Source: Microbacterium tenebrionis (lineage in GTDB: Bacteria; Actinomycetota; Actinomycetes; Actinomycetales; Microbacteriaceae). From it: a stretch of DNA of 64,000 nt. Every line of letters begins with the position of its first letter. Position 1 is the stretch's first letter. Below, in pieces: positions 1-7,799 of the stretch. The stretch covers positions 434,001 through 498,000 of the forward strand of contig NZ_CAHJXQ010000002.1 of the NCBI RefSeq assembly GCF_903645325.1, given 5' to 3'. A program made the translations under genes and the position numbers. The notes beneath the pieces were generated by a model. It saw only the letters and a list, made by a program, of their open reading frames with translations. It ran no database searches and was not told the DNA's origin.

Positions 1-573
1 GCGATCGAGCACCGCGTCGGACACATCGTCGACCTGCGCGGCGGCCAGGAGGTCGCCGAAGCGCCGTCGGCGGTCAGCTCGGTGCCCACGACGAACCTGC
101 CGCTGTTCCTCGGCTCGGTCGCGTCGTTCTTCGACGAGGATCTGAGTCTGGAGGAGATGTACCGTCACCTGGTCGACGAGAGCGGCGCGCGGCTGGCGGA
201 CGCCGTCCGCGTGATCGCGGAAGGGGAGGGCACCCTGGTGCACTGCACGGTGGGCAAGGACCGCACAGGGGTCACGGTCGCGCTCGCCCTTTCGGCTGTC
301 GACGCGGATCGGGACGCCGTCGTCGCGGATTACGCGCTCACGGCGTCGCAGCTGCCGGCCGAGCGCAATCACCGGATCACGGAGTTCCTCCGGGCGCAGC
401 ATCCGCACGCCGAGAACGCGGTGGCCCTGGCGACGCAGTCGCCGGCCGCTGTCATGCGCGGCATCCTCGACGAGATCGACCGCCGGTGGGGGTCTTCCGC
501 CGACTATCTGCGCGCTCACGGCCTCGCCGACGACGAACTCGACGCGCTACGGGCTGCACTCATCGAGTCCTGA
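1..573 (+). CDS. Tyrosine phosphatase family protein, 5' end outside window
   Basis: The reading frame is open from the first base, so the N-terminus lies upstream and at least 190 residues are visible. The segment carries the protein tyrosine phosphatase signature HCTVGKDRTG, with the nucleophilic Cys (codon near 244) and the phosphate-binding Arg. The Lys-Asp after Gly is typical of the bacterial/lipid-phosphatase-like group (Pfam Y_phosphatase3). An IVDLR segment just inside the window edge matches the usual start of the domain, so little is missing. A cytosolic phosphatase acting on phosphotyrosine or phosphoinositide is the family expectation; the true substrate cannot be read. An internal GTG at 82 is not the real start because homology extends upstream of it. 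Confidence 0.85.
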   Translation, partial: AIEHRVGHIVDLRGGQEVAEAPSAVSSVPTTNLPLFLGSVASFFDEDLSLEEMYRHLVDESGARLADAVRVIAEGEGTLVHCTVGKDRTGVTVALALSAVDADRDAVVADYALTASQLPAERNHRITEFLRAQHPHAENAVALATQSPAAVMRGILDEIDRRWGSSADYLRAHGLADDELDALRAALIES

Positions 574-590
574 GCACGATCTGAACTGAG

Positions 591-609
591 CAAGGTAAGG
601 CAACCCTTC
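591..609. promoter_or_regulatory. Putative DtxR/IdeR-type iron box
   Basis: A 19-base imperfect palindrome, CAAGGTAAGGCAACCCTTC, matches about 14 of 19 positions of the known DtxR/IdeR consensus (TWAGGTTAGSCTAACCTWA), including the central AGGC core. It covers the -35/spacer region of the promoter whose -10 is at 618-623. Occupation by an iron-loaded repressor would block transcription of the siderophore-interaction-like gene starting at 633. The gene family and the site agree, which raises confidence beyond the motif match alone. Confidence 0.6.
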
Positions 610-617
610 ATGGGTGG

Positions 618-623
618 TACGAT
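618..623 (+). promoter_or_regulatory. -10 element (TACGAT) of the SIP-like gene
   Basis: TACGAT preceded by TGG (an extended -10 look) stands nine bases before the ATG at 633. Using the six-base spacing seen at many promoters in this window, the transcript would begin about three bases before the start codon, so the mRNA has almost no leader. Confidence 0.55.
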
Positions 624-632
624 GAGGGAATC

Positions 633-1103
633 ATGACGACCTCGACCGAACTGCGAAGCGGACGCGCCCAGCGCCGAGCCGCTCGTCTGCGCTCGCACCA
701 CCTGGTGACCGCGGACGAGAACTCGCTGCTCGAACTCGAGTCGTTCCTCGCCACGTTGCCGCTGTGCGCTTCGGGCCGGGTGTTCATCGAGGTCGCCGAC
801 CCGGCCGACATCGGCGTGATCGATGCGCCGGCACGCATGACCGTGACGTGGCTCGCCCGTTCGTCGCGCTCCGGCGCTCCCGGTACCGGACGCTCCTGCA
901 CGCCCGGGACGGCTCTGGCCCGCGCGACCTGCGCCTGGGCGGACGAGATGCTGTGCGACAGCGAGCTGCCGACCCACGTCACGCTTCTGGGCGGCTATCT
1001 CGGTTCGGCTGACATCGTCGAGCATCTGACCGGGGCTCTCGACGTCCCGGCCGAGATGATCAGCGCCCCGGACCGGTTCGGGCTGCTGCCGTCCGCGAAC
1101 TGA
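633..1103 (+). CDS. Siderophore-interacting protein-like, Rossmann domain only
   Basis: A 156-residue protein resembling the C-terminal NAD(P)H-binding half of siderophore-interacting proteins (SIP, ViuB-like ferric reductases). It shows the pattern ENSLLELESFL then RVFIEVADPAD then MTVTWLAR, which in full SIPs follows a FAD-binding barrel. Here the barrel is absent and the protein starts near the linker, so it cannot be a self-contained ferri-siderophore reductase. It may bind a pyridine nucleotide or partner another flavoprotein. The iron-box-like site over its promoter supports an iron-related role. The 3' end overlaps the convergent gene by 44 bases. Confidence 0.7.
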   Translation: MTTSTELRSGRAQRRAARLRSHHLVTADENSLLELESFLATLPLCASGRVFIEVADPADIGVIDAPARMTVTWLARSSRSGAPGTGRSCTPGTALARATCAWADEMLCDSELPTHVTLLGGYLGSADIVEHLTGALDVPAEMISAPDRFGLLPSAN

Positions 1104-1569
1104 CCGCGGCCGTTCGGCTCGATCGCCGTACGTAGTTGCCATCCTCGAGGCCGGCCTCGATCTCGAACCGATTGAGCATCGGATCGCGTCCTGCGAACAG
1201 GTACAGGACGGGCATGAGGAATCCGTAACGGAGCCACTGCGCCTTGTGCACGGCCTCGTGCCGCAGGATGGCGTCGCTGGGGTCGGCATCGCCGGTCAGG
1301 AAGCACCCGCCCACGCAGATGCCTCCTCGGTTGAACGTCCATTTCGGCATGCCGCGGAACACCCACAGGCCCGCGCGGCGCTCGATCGGCCCTGTGCTCC
1401 ACAGCGAGCCCCAGATCCAGCCGACGGTGGTTCCCCAGGCATAGCCGATCCGGCTGATCGGCGACCGCAGCAGGAACGACGGGATCCGGCGATCGAACCG
1501 GCGTCCCCGCTGGAGCGCGGCGTCTGCGGCTGCGCGCCAATCGGGACGCGGCGATGAGCCCGGCGTCAT
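1060..1569 (-). CDS. HEAVH metallopeptidase-like small protein
   Basis: A 169-residue protein of unassigned function. It has a zinc-binding HExxH motif (RHEAVHKAQW) in the middle and a following segment NRFEIEAG that could provide the third, glutamate ligand of a gluzincin. A hydrophobic patch (FLMPVLYLFAG) between them may be membrane-associated. Start chosen at ATG 1569 because it overlaps the arginase-family stop codon (ATGA), so the two are translationally coupled. A longer in-frame extension upstream lies inside the arginase gene and is not credible. The C-terminal tail is Arg/Ser/Ala-rich and overlaps the SIP-like gene on the other strand. Confidence 0.65.
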   Translation of the reverse strand: MTPGSSPRPDWRAAADAALQRGRRFDRRIPSFLLRSPISRIGYAWGTTVGWIWGSLWSTGPIERRAGLWVFRGMPKWTFNRGGICVGGCFLTGDADPSDAILRHEAVHKAQWLRYGFLMPVLYLFAGRDPMLNRFEIEAGLEDGNYVRRSSRTAAVSSRTAAARTGPGR

Positions 1570-2363
1570 GCCACAGCACCCACGAGTCGCAGGATCGCTC
1601 CGAGGTCGTCGACGGCATCGACGGGGGAACGGGGCGCGAACCCGGCGATGGTCGCACCGGCGAGCGGCACCTGCGCCCGAAGGGCTCTGATGGCGGATGC
1701 CAGGGCCGCCGCACGTGCGCCGAAGGGTGCAGCCGTTGACACACCCGCCATCTCTGACGGGTCGAGGACGTCGACGTCGATGTGCACCCACACGGCGGAG
1801 GCGCCGGTGCTGGCGACCGCGGTCGCGAGCGCATTCTCGTCGTCGAGGTCGTCGATCCCGAGGCTCGTCAGCCGCGCGAGCGGGTCCTCCTCGGCGTCGT
1901 CCAGAACGCGTGCGCCGACGACGACCACGCGATCGGCTGGAAGACCCGGCGAGAGGGCGAGTTGCGGTTCGCCGTCGCCGAGGATCGCGCGCAGAGCCAT
2001 GCCGGAGAACGCACCCGATGGCGAGGTCTCATCCGTGTGCAGGTCGGGGTGCGCGTCGAACCAGACGAGCGCGAGGGAATCACGGTCGACGGCGTCGAGC
2101 GCGGAGACCGTGACGCTGCAGTCGCCGCCGATGACGATCGTGTCCGGTGCCATGGCCTCGGCGACCATCGAGCGGATGCGCTGCAGCGCGCTCAGCCGAT
2201 GGACGCCGGTGCCGAGCGATTCACCTGCCTCCAACGGGATATCGAGCACCGTCGTGGCTGCGCGCGGCAGGTCGCCGGCGATCGCCGAGGCGCCGTCGAC
2301 GAGCAGCATCGCGCGCGCGGAGGGCGAACCCTGCCACTGCGGGACGACGAGGAATCTTGCCAT
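1566..2363 (-). CDS. Arginase/agmatinase/formiminoglutamase family hydrolase
   Basis: A 265-residue ureohydrolase-fold protein. Mn-ligand motifs are present in order: GGDCS (about 79-83), WFDAHPD (101-107) and HIDVDVLDP (194-202). In typical arginases and agmatinases the first motif is GGDHS with His as a metal ligand; here it is Cys, a variant seen in some family members of unclear substrate. It should hydrolyse a guanidino compound, but arginine, agmatine or formiminoglutamate cannot be distinguished. A clear ribosome binding site (GGGAGGTG) precedes the ATG. It lies 33 bases downstream of pspA on the same strand and overlaps the HEAVH gene by 4 bases. Confidence 0.85.
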   Translation of the reverse strand: MARFLVVPQWQGSPSARAMLLVDGASAIAGDLPRAATTVLDIPLEAGESLGTGVHRLSALQRIRSMVAEAMAPDTIVIGGDCSVTVSALDAVDRDSLALVWFDAHPDLHTDETSPSGAFSGMALRAILGDGEPQLALSPGLPADRVVVVGARVLDDAEEDPLARLTSLGIDDLDDENALATAVASTGASAVWVHIDVDVLDPSEMAGVSTAAPFGARAAALASAIRALRAQVPLAGATIAGFAPRSPVDAVDDLGAILRLVGAVA

Positions 2364-2396
2364 CAGGGTTCACCTCCCACGCGCATCGATCGGGAC

Positions 2397-3131
2397 TCAG
2401 CCCTCGAGCTGCGCCTGGGGGCGACCGGTCTTCAGCTCGGCCAGCCGGGCCTCGACCTCGGTCAGCTCGCCGAGGTCGTCGAGGCTCTCGAACTGCGCGT
2501 CGAGGCTGGATGCCGCGAGCTCCACCTTGCCCTGGGCGAGGGCCTCCTGGCGGCGGACCTTGTCCTCGAAGCGGCCGAGCTCACTCGTCGGGTCGAGCAC
2601 GTTGATCGACGAGACGGCATCCTGGACCTTCGTCTGAGCCTCGGCGACCTTGGCGCGGGCCAGAAGCTCGCTGCGCTTCGCCTTGAGCTCGCCGAGCTTC
2701 TCCTTCATGCCGTTCAGGCCGCTCTTGAGCTTGTCGACGACCTCGGTCTGCGCCGCGATCGTGGGCTCGGCGGCGGCTGCCTCGCGCTCCTCGCCGATCT
2801 GACGCTGGAGGGCGATCTTGGCCAGGTTGTCGCACTTGTCGGCGTCGGCGGTGTTGCCCGCCGCCCGCAGCTCGTCGGCCTTGCGGCTGGCGGCGAGGGC
2901 CTTGTTGCCCCAGTCCTTCGCGGCCTGGACGTCCTCTTCGTGGTCGCGCTCGAGCAGGCGCAGATTGCCGATGGTCTCGGCGATCGCGGCCTCCGCGTCG
3001 GCGACGTTGTTGGTGTAGTCGCGGACGAGCTGATCGATCATCTTCTGCGGGTCTTCGGCCTGATCGATGAGGGCGTTGATGTTCGCCTTCATCAGCGTCG
3101 AGATGCGACTGAAGATGGACTGCTTGGCCAT
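2397..3131 (-). CDS. PspA/IM30 family membrane-stress protein
   Basis: A 244-residue, almost wholly helical and charged protein. It begins MAKQSIFSRISTLMKANINA and continues with the QAEDPQKMIDQ block diagnostic of the PspA/Vipp1/IM30 family; the rest is coiled coil. Family members oligomerise on the inner face of the cytoplasmic membrane and preserve it under stress. Start ATG at 3131 is preceded by AAAGGA at good spacing. The open frame extends further upstream but that part is low-complexity shadow of the TPM gene. It follows the TPM-domain gene by 67 bases, and the two are probably co-transcribed as an envelope module. Confidence 0.92.
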   Translation of the reverse strand: MAKQSIFSRISTLMKANINALIDQAEDPQKMIDQLVRDYTNNVADAEAAIAETIGNLRLLERDHEEDVQAAKDWGNKALAASRKADELRAAGNTADADKCDNLAKIALQRQIGEEREAAAAEPTIAAQTEVVDKLKSGLNGMKEKLGELKAKRSELLARAKVAEAQTKVQDAVSSINVLDPTSELGRFEDKVRRQEALAQGKVELAASSLDAQFESLDDLGELTEVEARLAELKTGRPQAQLEG

Positions 3132-3198
3132 GGTGTTTCCTTTCGATTGGAACGGAGTCGTGCGAGTTTGTGATGAGCGTGTGAAGAACGAGCGGATG

Positions 3199-5232
3199 CT
3201 AGAAACGACCTCCCCGGGAGCGGCCCCCGCTGCGGGAGCTGCTGCGTGAGGAGCCTCCGCCGAAGCTGGACGGGCGGCTGCTGCGAGAGCTGCCGCTGGA
3301 GCGCCATCCGCCGCCGGAGCTCCATCCTCCGCCTCCGCCTCCGCCGCCTCCGCCGCTGAACAGGCCGCCGAGGATGCCGCCGAGGATGGCTTCGCCGAAG
3401 TCGCTGCCGCCGCTTCGGGGGCCGGTGGTCCACCCGCCGCCGCCCCAACCTGCGGTGTTGAACGTGTCGACCTCGCTGCGCGCCGATGACAGTGCTTCGG
3501 AGGCGAGGCTGTACGCGCGGGAGGCGCGGTCGAGTGCGAGCGCAGGGTCTGCGCTCTGGGCGGCAACGGCTTCGGAGTAGGCGGCGTTCGCCTCCGCCAG
3601 ACGGGTGCGCGCGGTGGCGCCGATCGCTCCGCGCCGGGTCGTGATGAAATCGTTCGCCGTCGCGATCTGCGCCTGCGCCTGCGTCAGGCGCTGCTCGATC
3701 ATGCGGGCCGTGCGCTGCGCCTGTTCGCTCGTCTGACGCGCTTGTCCGAGAGCGCCGTCGATCTCGGTGTTCGCGGTCGTCAGCATGTCGAGGATCTGCT
3801 GGGGATTGCGGGGCGAGCCGTCCAGGCCGCTCCGTGCGGCATCCAGGTTCGAGCGCGTGCGCGCGACGATGGGAGCGAGCTGCCCCTGGGCATCGGGCAT
3901 GGCGCCGGCAGCGGCGATATCGGCCTCGATGTCGGTGATCATGGCGCGCGCCTGTTCTTCCACGGCTGCGAGGTTCGCGCCGAGCGACGTCACGGCGTCG
4001 ACGAGGTTCTCGCTCTGCTCGACGGCCTCTTCGGCCGTGCGGATCGAGAAGGCGGCTTCGCCGTTGCGCCCCGCGGCGATCGCTGTCTCCGCCTCGGCGA
4101 GCTCGGCGTCCGCGAGGGCGAGCCGCTGCTGCGCCTGCCCAGGATTCTCGGCGACGGGCGCAAGCGCCGTGGCGTCGTACGTCTGCGCGAGAGCCGTAAG
4201 GGCCGGAGCGGCCGTGCCGAGCGTCTGCTGCGCCGTCGCGTGCCGGGCCTTGATGCGTTCGAGGGCCTGAGGAGCCTCGGCCTCGAGCTTGCGCAGCTCT
4301 TCGAACGCCTCGATGTTGGCATTGAGCAGGTCGTCCGCCTCATGGCAGAGCTGGATGATCCGGATGTGCCAGGCCCGACGCTGCTCCGGAGCGTCGGGAA
4401 CCTCGTCGTCGATCTTCTGCTTGAGGGAGAACGCCTCCGCGACCTTGGCCTGCGCAGCCTCGATCACCTGCGTGAACTGCTGAGTCGAGTCATCGCCGTA
4501 CTGCGCGACCGCGAAGCCGAGCTCCTGACGGCTGGACGTGATCGCGTCGTCGGCGCGCACCAGGGCGCTGCCGGCCTGAGTCTCCAGCTCCTCGTCGCTC
4601 GCGGATGCGTACGGATCGTTCGGGTCGGGGATCCGCGCCTGCGTCGTCTGCTGGGTCTTCCTGCGGCGCGAGCGCATCGCCAGGACGATGATGAGGACCA
4701 CCGCGACGATGACGATCAGAAGGACCACGATCCAGATGATCCCGCTGCCGTCCGCTGCGCCGGACTGGCCGGGGAACGCATCGGCGGCGGCGATCACCGC
4801 GCCGTCCCAGTCGCCCTGGCTCAGCCCGCTCTGCATGGCCTGGAGCACCCGGTCGATGTCGCCGTCGTCGAGGGGACCGTTGGCGTCCGCGGAGATCGCG
4901 TACTGGCTGTCGTCGACGGCGACGGCGATGAGGTACTGGTCGATGTCGAGGTTGTTCTGCGCGGCGGTCTCATCCGCCCACGCCGTGCTGTCGGACGGGT
5001 CGGTGAAGGAGTCGACGAACACGACGAACAGGTCGCCGCCCTCGCCCTGAGCGAGCTCCGAGAGCCGGGTGTTCACAGCATCCGCCTCGCCGGAGGAGAG
5101 CACACCCGCCTCATCGGTCACGTAGCCGGAGTCCAGTGTCGACGGTGGCACGGCGAGCGCCGCAGACGCCGTCCACCCCGACGCGAGGACCGCCACGATC
5201 AGCCCCAGCACGACGGCAAACCGAGTCCGCAT
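3199..5232 (-). CDS. TPM-domain membrane protein with long coiled coil and Gly/Ser tail
   Basis: A 677-residue exported or membrane-anchored protein. Residues 1-28 form a signal peptide (hydrophobic core, cleavage near ALA-V). Residues about 32-155 are a TPM domain (YVTDEAGVLSSGEADAVN). A single transmembrane helix follows at about 163-186 (IIWIVVLLIVIVAVVLIIVLA), with an RSRRRK stop-transfer. Then comes about 400 residues of Ala/Glu-rich coiled coil, and a C-terminal Gly-Ser-Arg tract. TPM domains are linked to membrane-protein assembly and photosystem repair; the actinobacterial role is unknown. GGAGGG lies before the ATG, and a -10 (TAGACT) is at 5271-5276. Adjacency to pspA suggests an envelope-stress role. 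Confidence 0.85.
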   Translation of the reverse strand: MRTRFAVVLGLIVAVLASGWTASAALAVPPSTLDSGYVTDEAGVLSSGEADAVNTRLSELAQGEGGDLFVVFVDSFTDPSDSTAWADETAAQNNLDIDQYLIAVAVDDSQYAISADANGPLDDGDIDRVLQAMQSGLSQGDWDGAVIAAADAFPGQSGAADGSGIIWIVVLLIVIVAVVLIIVLAMRSRRRKTQQTTQARIPDPNDPYASASDEELETQAGSALVRADDAITSSRQELGFAVAQYGDDSTQQFTQVIEAAQAKVAEAFSLKQKIDDEVPDAPEQRRAWHIRIIQLCHEADDLLNANIEAFEELRKLEAEAPQALERIKARHATAQQTLGTAAPALTALAQTYDATALAPVAENPGQAQQRLALADAELAEAETAIAAGRNGEAAFSIRTAEEAVEQSENLVDAVTSLGANLAAVEEQARAMITDIEADIAAAGAMPDAQGQLAPIVARTRSNLDAARSGLDGSPRNPQQILDMLTTANTEIDGALGQARQTSEQAQRTARMIEQRLTQAQAQIATANDFITTRRGAIGATARTRLAEANAAYSEAVAAQSADPALALDRASRAYSLASEALSSARSEVDTFNTAGWGGGGWTTGPRSGGSDFGEAILGGILGGLFSGGGGGGGGGGWSSGGGWRSSGSSRSSRPSSFGGGSSRSSSRSGGRSRGGRF

Positions 5233-5270
5233 TGCACTCCCTCCGCAGGGCCGCAGGCCCCAGCGCTCCG

Positions 5271-5276
5271 AGTCTA
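5271..5276 (-). promoter_or_regulatory. -10 element (TAGACT) of the TPM-pspA run
   Basis: On the reverse strand TAGACT lies about 39 bases before the TPM start codon, leaving a short leader that includes the GGAGGG ribosome binding site. It is back to back with the DUF3097 promoter at 5353-5358. Confidence 0.45.
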
Positions 5277-5365
5277 TTCACTACCGACGACAGACGATAG
5301 CGACTCTAGGGAAACAGTCTGTGTCGCCGCCGGGAAGTGCCAGGGCGACGCATACGCTGGAAGGC

Positions 5366-6208
5366 ATGGACGACAGGTACGGCTCGGATGTGCTGGCCGC
5401 CGGATGGCGGGAGCGGGGCGCGAAGAAGGTCGCCGATGTTCCGGCCGAACGGGATCTCGTCGTCGAGGTCGCCGACGACGGATACTGCGGCGCCGTGACG
5501 CGCGTGCAGGGCGGCAACGTCGAACTCGAGGACTACAAGGGACGCAAGCGCGTGTTCCCGCTCGGCGGCGGATTCCTCATCGACGGCGAGCCGGTGCGAC
5601 TCACCCCGCCCGCGGCGGTGAAGCAGACGCCCCGGCGCACGGCATCCGGCTCGTTCGCCGTCGCCGACCAGCGCGCACGCGTGGCGCTTCCCAGCCGCAT
5701 CCTCGTCGAGGGCAAGCACGACGCCGAGCTTGTCGAGAAGGTGTGGGGCGCCGACCTGCGTGTCGAGGGCGTCGTCGTCGAGTACCTCGAAGGGGTCGAC
5801 AGGCTCGACGAGTTGCTGGCCGCCGAACCGCCCGGCGCGACGCGCCGCTACGGCGTGCTCGTCGACCACCTCGTCGCGGGATCCAAGGAGACGAGGATCG
5901 CGGATGCGATCATGCGCGGCCCGCACGGCGCGCATCTGCGCATCGTCGGGCACCCGTTCATCGATGTCTGGCAGTGCGTCAAGCCGCAGGTCCTCGGGAT
6001 CGCCCGATGGCCGGAGATCCCCCGCGGAACCGATTGGAAGACCGGCATCTGCAAGGCGTTCGGCTGGCCGTACGAGTCGCAGGGCGACACCGGTCGCGCA
6101 TGGCAGCACATCCTCGGCAAGGTGCGCACCTACCGCGATCTGGAACCCGCGCTGCTCGGCCGCGTCGAGGAGCTCATCGACTTCGTGACCGAGCCCTCCG
6201 GTCCCTGA
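5366..6208 (+). CDS. DUF3097 family protein
   Basis: A 280-residue soluble protein belonging to the actinobacterial DUF3097 family. Recognisable features are the N-terminal block RYGSDVLAAGW and the conserved centre RILVEGKHDAELVEKVWG followed by VDHLVAGSKETRI, which has a Toprim-like look (acidic residues after a small hydrophobic strand). Function is not established. The start at ATG 5366 is chosen because TACGCT (5353-5358) stands seven bases before it, giving a leaderless mRNA. An in-frame start at 5321 would lie upstream of that promoter. Confidence 0.88.
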   Translation: MDDRYGSDVLAAGWRERGAKKVADVPAERDLVVEVADDGYCGAVTRVQGGNVELEDYKGRKRVFPLGGGFLIDGEPVRLTPPAAVKQTPRRTASGSFAVADQRARVALPSRILVEGKHDAELVEKVWGADLRVEGVVVEYLEGVDRLDELLAAEPPGATRRYGVLVDHLVAGSKETRIADAIMRGPHGAHLRIVGHPFIDVWQCVKPQVLGIARWPEIPRGTDWKTGICKAFGWPYESQGDTGRAWQHILGKVRTYRDLEPALLGRVEELIDFVTEPSGP

Positions 6209-6210
6209 GT

Positions 6211-6239
6211 CCCTTCCGGTCCGTGAGGCTGTCGAAGGG
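6211..6239. repeat. Intergenic CCCTTC...GAAGGG hairpin repeat
   Basis: A six-base stem (CCCTTC / GAAGGG) encloses GGTCCGTGAGGCTGTC. From memory, the string GGTCCCTGAGCCTGTCGAAGGG and close variants are common intergenic repeats in Microbacteriaceae and relatives. Here it sits between the DUF3097 stop and trmB and may act as a transcription terminator or a dispersed repeat. Confidence 0.45.
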
Positions 6240-6269
6240 CCGGCCCTCCGCGAGACGTACGATTGATTC

Positions 6270-6995
6270 ATGCCAGAGCCCCGTACCTTCCGCGATGAAC
6301 CGGTCTCCTTCGTGCGCCGGAGCGGACGGATGTCGGAGGCCCAGGAACGGGCGTTCGCGGAGCTCGCGCCCCAGTACCTGCTCGAGGTTCCGCGGGACGT
6401 CGCCTGGACGAGCGTGCATCCCGAGGCGCGCATGGATCCGGTCGCCGAGTACGGCCGCGAGGCTCCGCTGATCGTCGAGATCGGTTCAGGGCAGGGGCAT
6501 GCGATCGTGTCGGCGGCATCCGCCAGACCCGATGACGACTTCCTCGCCGTCGAGGTGTTCCGCGCGGGGCTCGCGCGAACCATGCTCGATGCCGACAAGG
6601 CGGGCGTGCGCAACCTGCGGCTCGTCGAGGCGAACGCGCCGGAGGTGCTCTCCACCTACCTGCCCGAGGGGGCCGCATCCGAGGTCTGGATCTTCTTCTC
6701 CGACCCCTGGCACAAGAAGCGTCACACCAAGCGCAGGCTGATCCGCCCCGGGTTCGGGGACGCGGCCGCGCGTGCGCTCGCGGACGGGGGCCTGCTCCGC
6801 CTGGCGACCGACTGGGAGGACTACGCCCTGCAGATGGTGGAGGTCCTCGACGCGGAGCCGCTGTTCGAGCGCGCCTTCGACGGGGAATGGGCCGAGCGCT
6901 TCGAGGGTCGGGTGATGACGGCGTTCGAGCGCAAGGGCATCGCCAAGGGACGCGAGATCCGCGACCTCGTGTATCGGCGGAAGCCTCGGGCGTGA
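6270..6995 (+). CDS. trmB: tRNA (guanosine(46)-N7)-methyltransferase
   Basis: A 241-residue class I SAM-dependent methyltransferase of the TrmB family, which makes m7G46 in the tRNA variable loop. The SAM-binding motif VEIGSGQGHAI is near residues 69-79. The family signature SDPWHKKRHTKRR lies near 149-161, and a C-terminal TAFERKG segment is present. Length is usual. TACGAT at 6258-6263 stands six bases before the ATG, giving a leaderless mRNA. Its TGA overlaps the GTG of the following membrane-protein gene by 4 bases. Confidence 0.95.
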   Translation: MPEPRTFRDEPVSFVRRSGRMSEAQERAFAELAPQYLLEVPRDVAWTSVHPEARMDPVAEYGREAPLIVEIGSGQGHAIVSAASARPDDDFLAVEVFRAGLARTMLDADKAGVRNLRLVEANAPEVLSTYLPEGAASEVWIFFSDPWHKKRHTKRRLIRPGFGDAAARALADGGLLRLATDWEDYALQMVEVLDAEPLFERAFDGEWAERFEGRVMTAFERKGIAKGREIRDLVYRRKPRA

Positions 6996-7795
6996 GCCGC
7001 CTCGCCGCGGCGCTGCTCGTCTGCGTCGCGGCGCCCGCGTTCTTCGTGCTCGAGACGCCGTGGCTGGGCTGGGCGCTGCTCGCGGCCGGTCTCGTCCTCG
7101 CCTGTGCGGTCGAGAGACGGGCGGTCATGGCAGCGGCTCCCTCCCTCACCCGCGACCTCGGGCTCGTCGCGATCGGGATGCTGATCGTCAGCGTCATCCC
7201 GCTGGCGGCGGAGCTCGACAACCTCGCGATGCTGCGGTTCACGCTCGCGCTCGGCGGGGCGGTGGTTGTGCCGTATCTGATCTCGCGGTTCGTGTTCCGC
7301 GACAGGGCGATCGGCTTCCCGTGGCGCACCGGCAGACGGTGGGGCAGGCTGCAGTGGACGTGGCTGGTCGCTGTGCTCGTGCTCGGCTGGCTGATCCTGC
7401 CGTTCTACTTCATCACCAGCGGCGTCTACCAGAACTGGCCGGTCGTCGACACGCCGGACCTCATCGCCCGGCTGTTCGTCGGCGTCGGGGCGGTCGGCAT
7501 CTGGGACGAGCTGTTCTTCATCTGCACCGTGTTCGCCCTGCTGCGCCGGCACTTTCCCGATGCGCTCGCGAACGTGCTGCAGGCGATCGTGTTCGTGTCG
7601 TTCCTGTGGGAGCTCGGCTACCGCGAGTGGGGACCGCTGCTGACGATCCCGTTCGCGCTGCTGCAGGGGTACATATTCCTCCGGACGCATTCGCTGGCGT
7701 ACGTCGTGACCGTGCACCTGCTGTTCGATGCGGTGGTGTTCGCCGTGCTCGTGCACGCGCACAACCCGGGGCTGCTGCCGCTGTTCCTCGTCTGA
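6992..7795 (+). CDS. CPBP-like polytopic membrane protein with degenerate active site
   Basis: A 267-residue integral membrane protein with about seven or eight hydrophobic segments, resembling the CPBP (Abi/Rce1) intramembrane protease family. The first family motif EExxxR is replaced by WDELFFIC, keeping one Glu and losing the Arg. The last motif is HLLFDAVVF, an H-x3-D/N form. Catalytic activity is therefore doubtful and a non-peptidase role is possible. GTG start at 6992 overlaps the trmB stop (GTGA), so it is co-translated with trmB, although a functional link is not obvious. Confidence 0.65.
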   Translation: MSRLAAALLVCVAAPAFFVLETPWLGWALLAAGLVLACAVERRAVMAAAPSLTRDLGLVAIGMLIVSVIPLAAELDNLAMLRFTLALGGAVVVPYLISRFVFRDRAIGFPWRTGRRWGRLQWTWLVAVLVLGWLILPFYFITSGVYQNWPVVDTPDLIARLFVGVGAVGIWDELFFICTVFALLRRHFPDALANVLQAIVFVSFLWELGYREWGPLLTIPFALLQGYIFLRTHSLAYVVTVHLLFDAVVFAVLVHAHNPGLLPLFLV

Positions 7796-7799
7796 GCTC

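Noticed and set aside
3132..3566. N-terminal extension of PspA into the TPM gene
   Set aside because: The extra residues are an Ala/Glu low-complexity shadow of the Gly/Ser tail of TPM; the family starts at the MAKQSIFSRI methionine, which has its own ribosome binding site.
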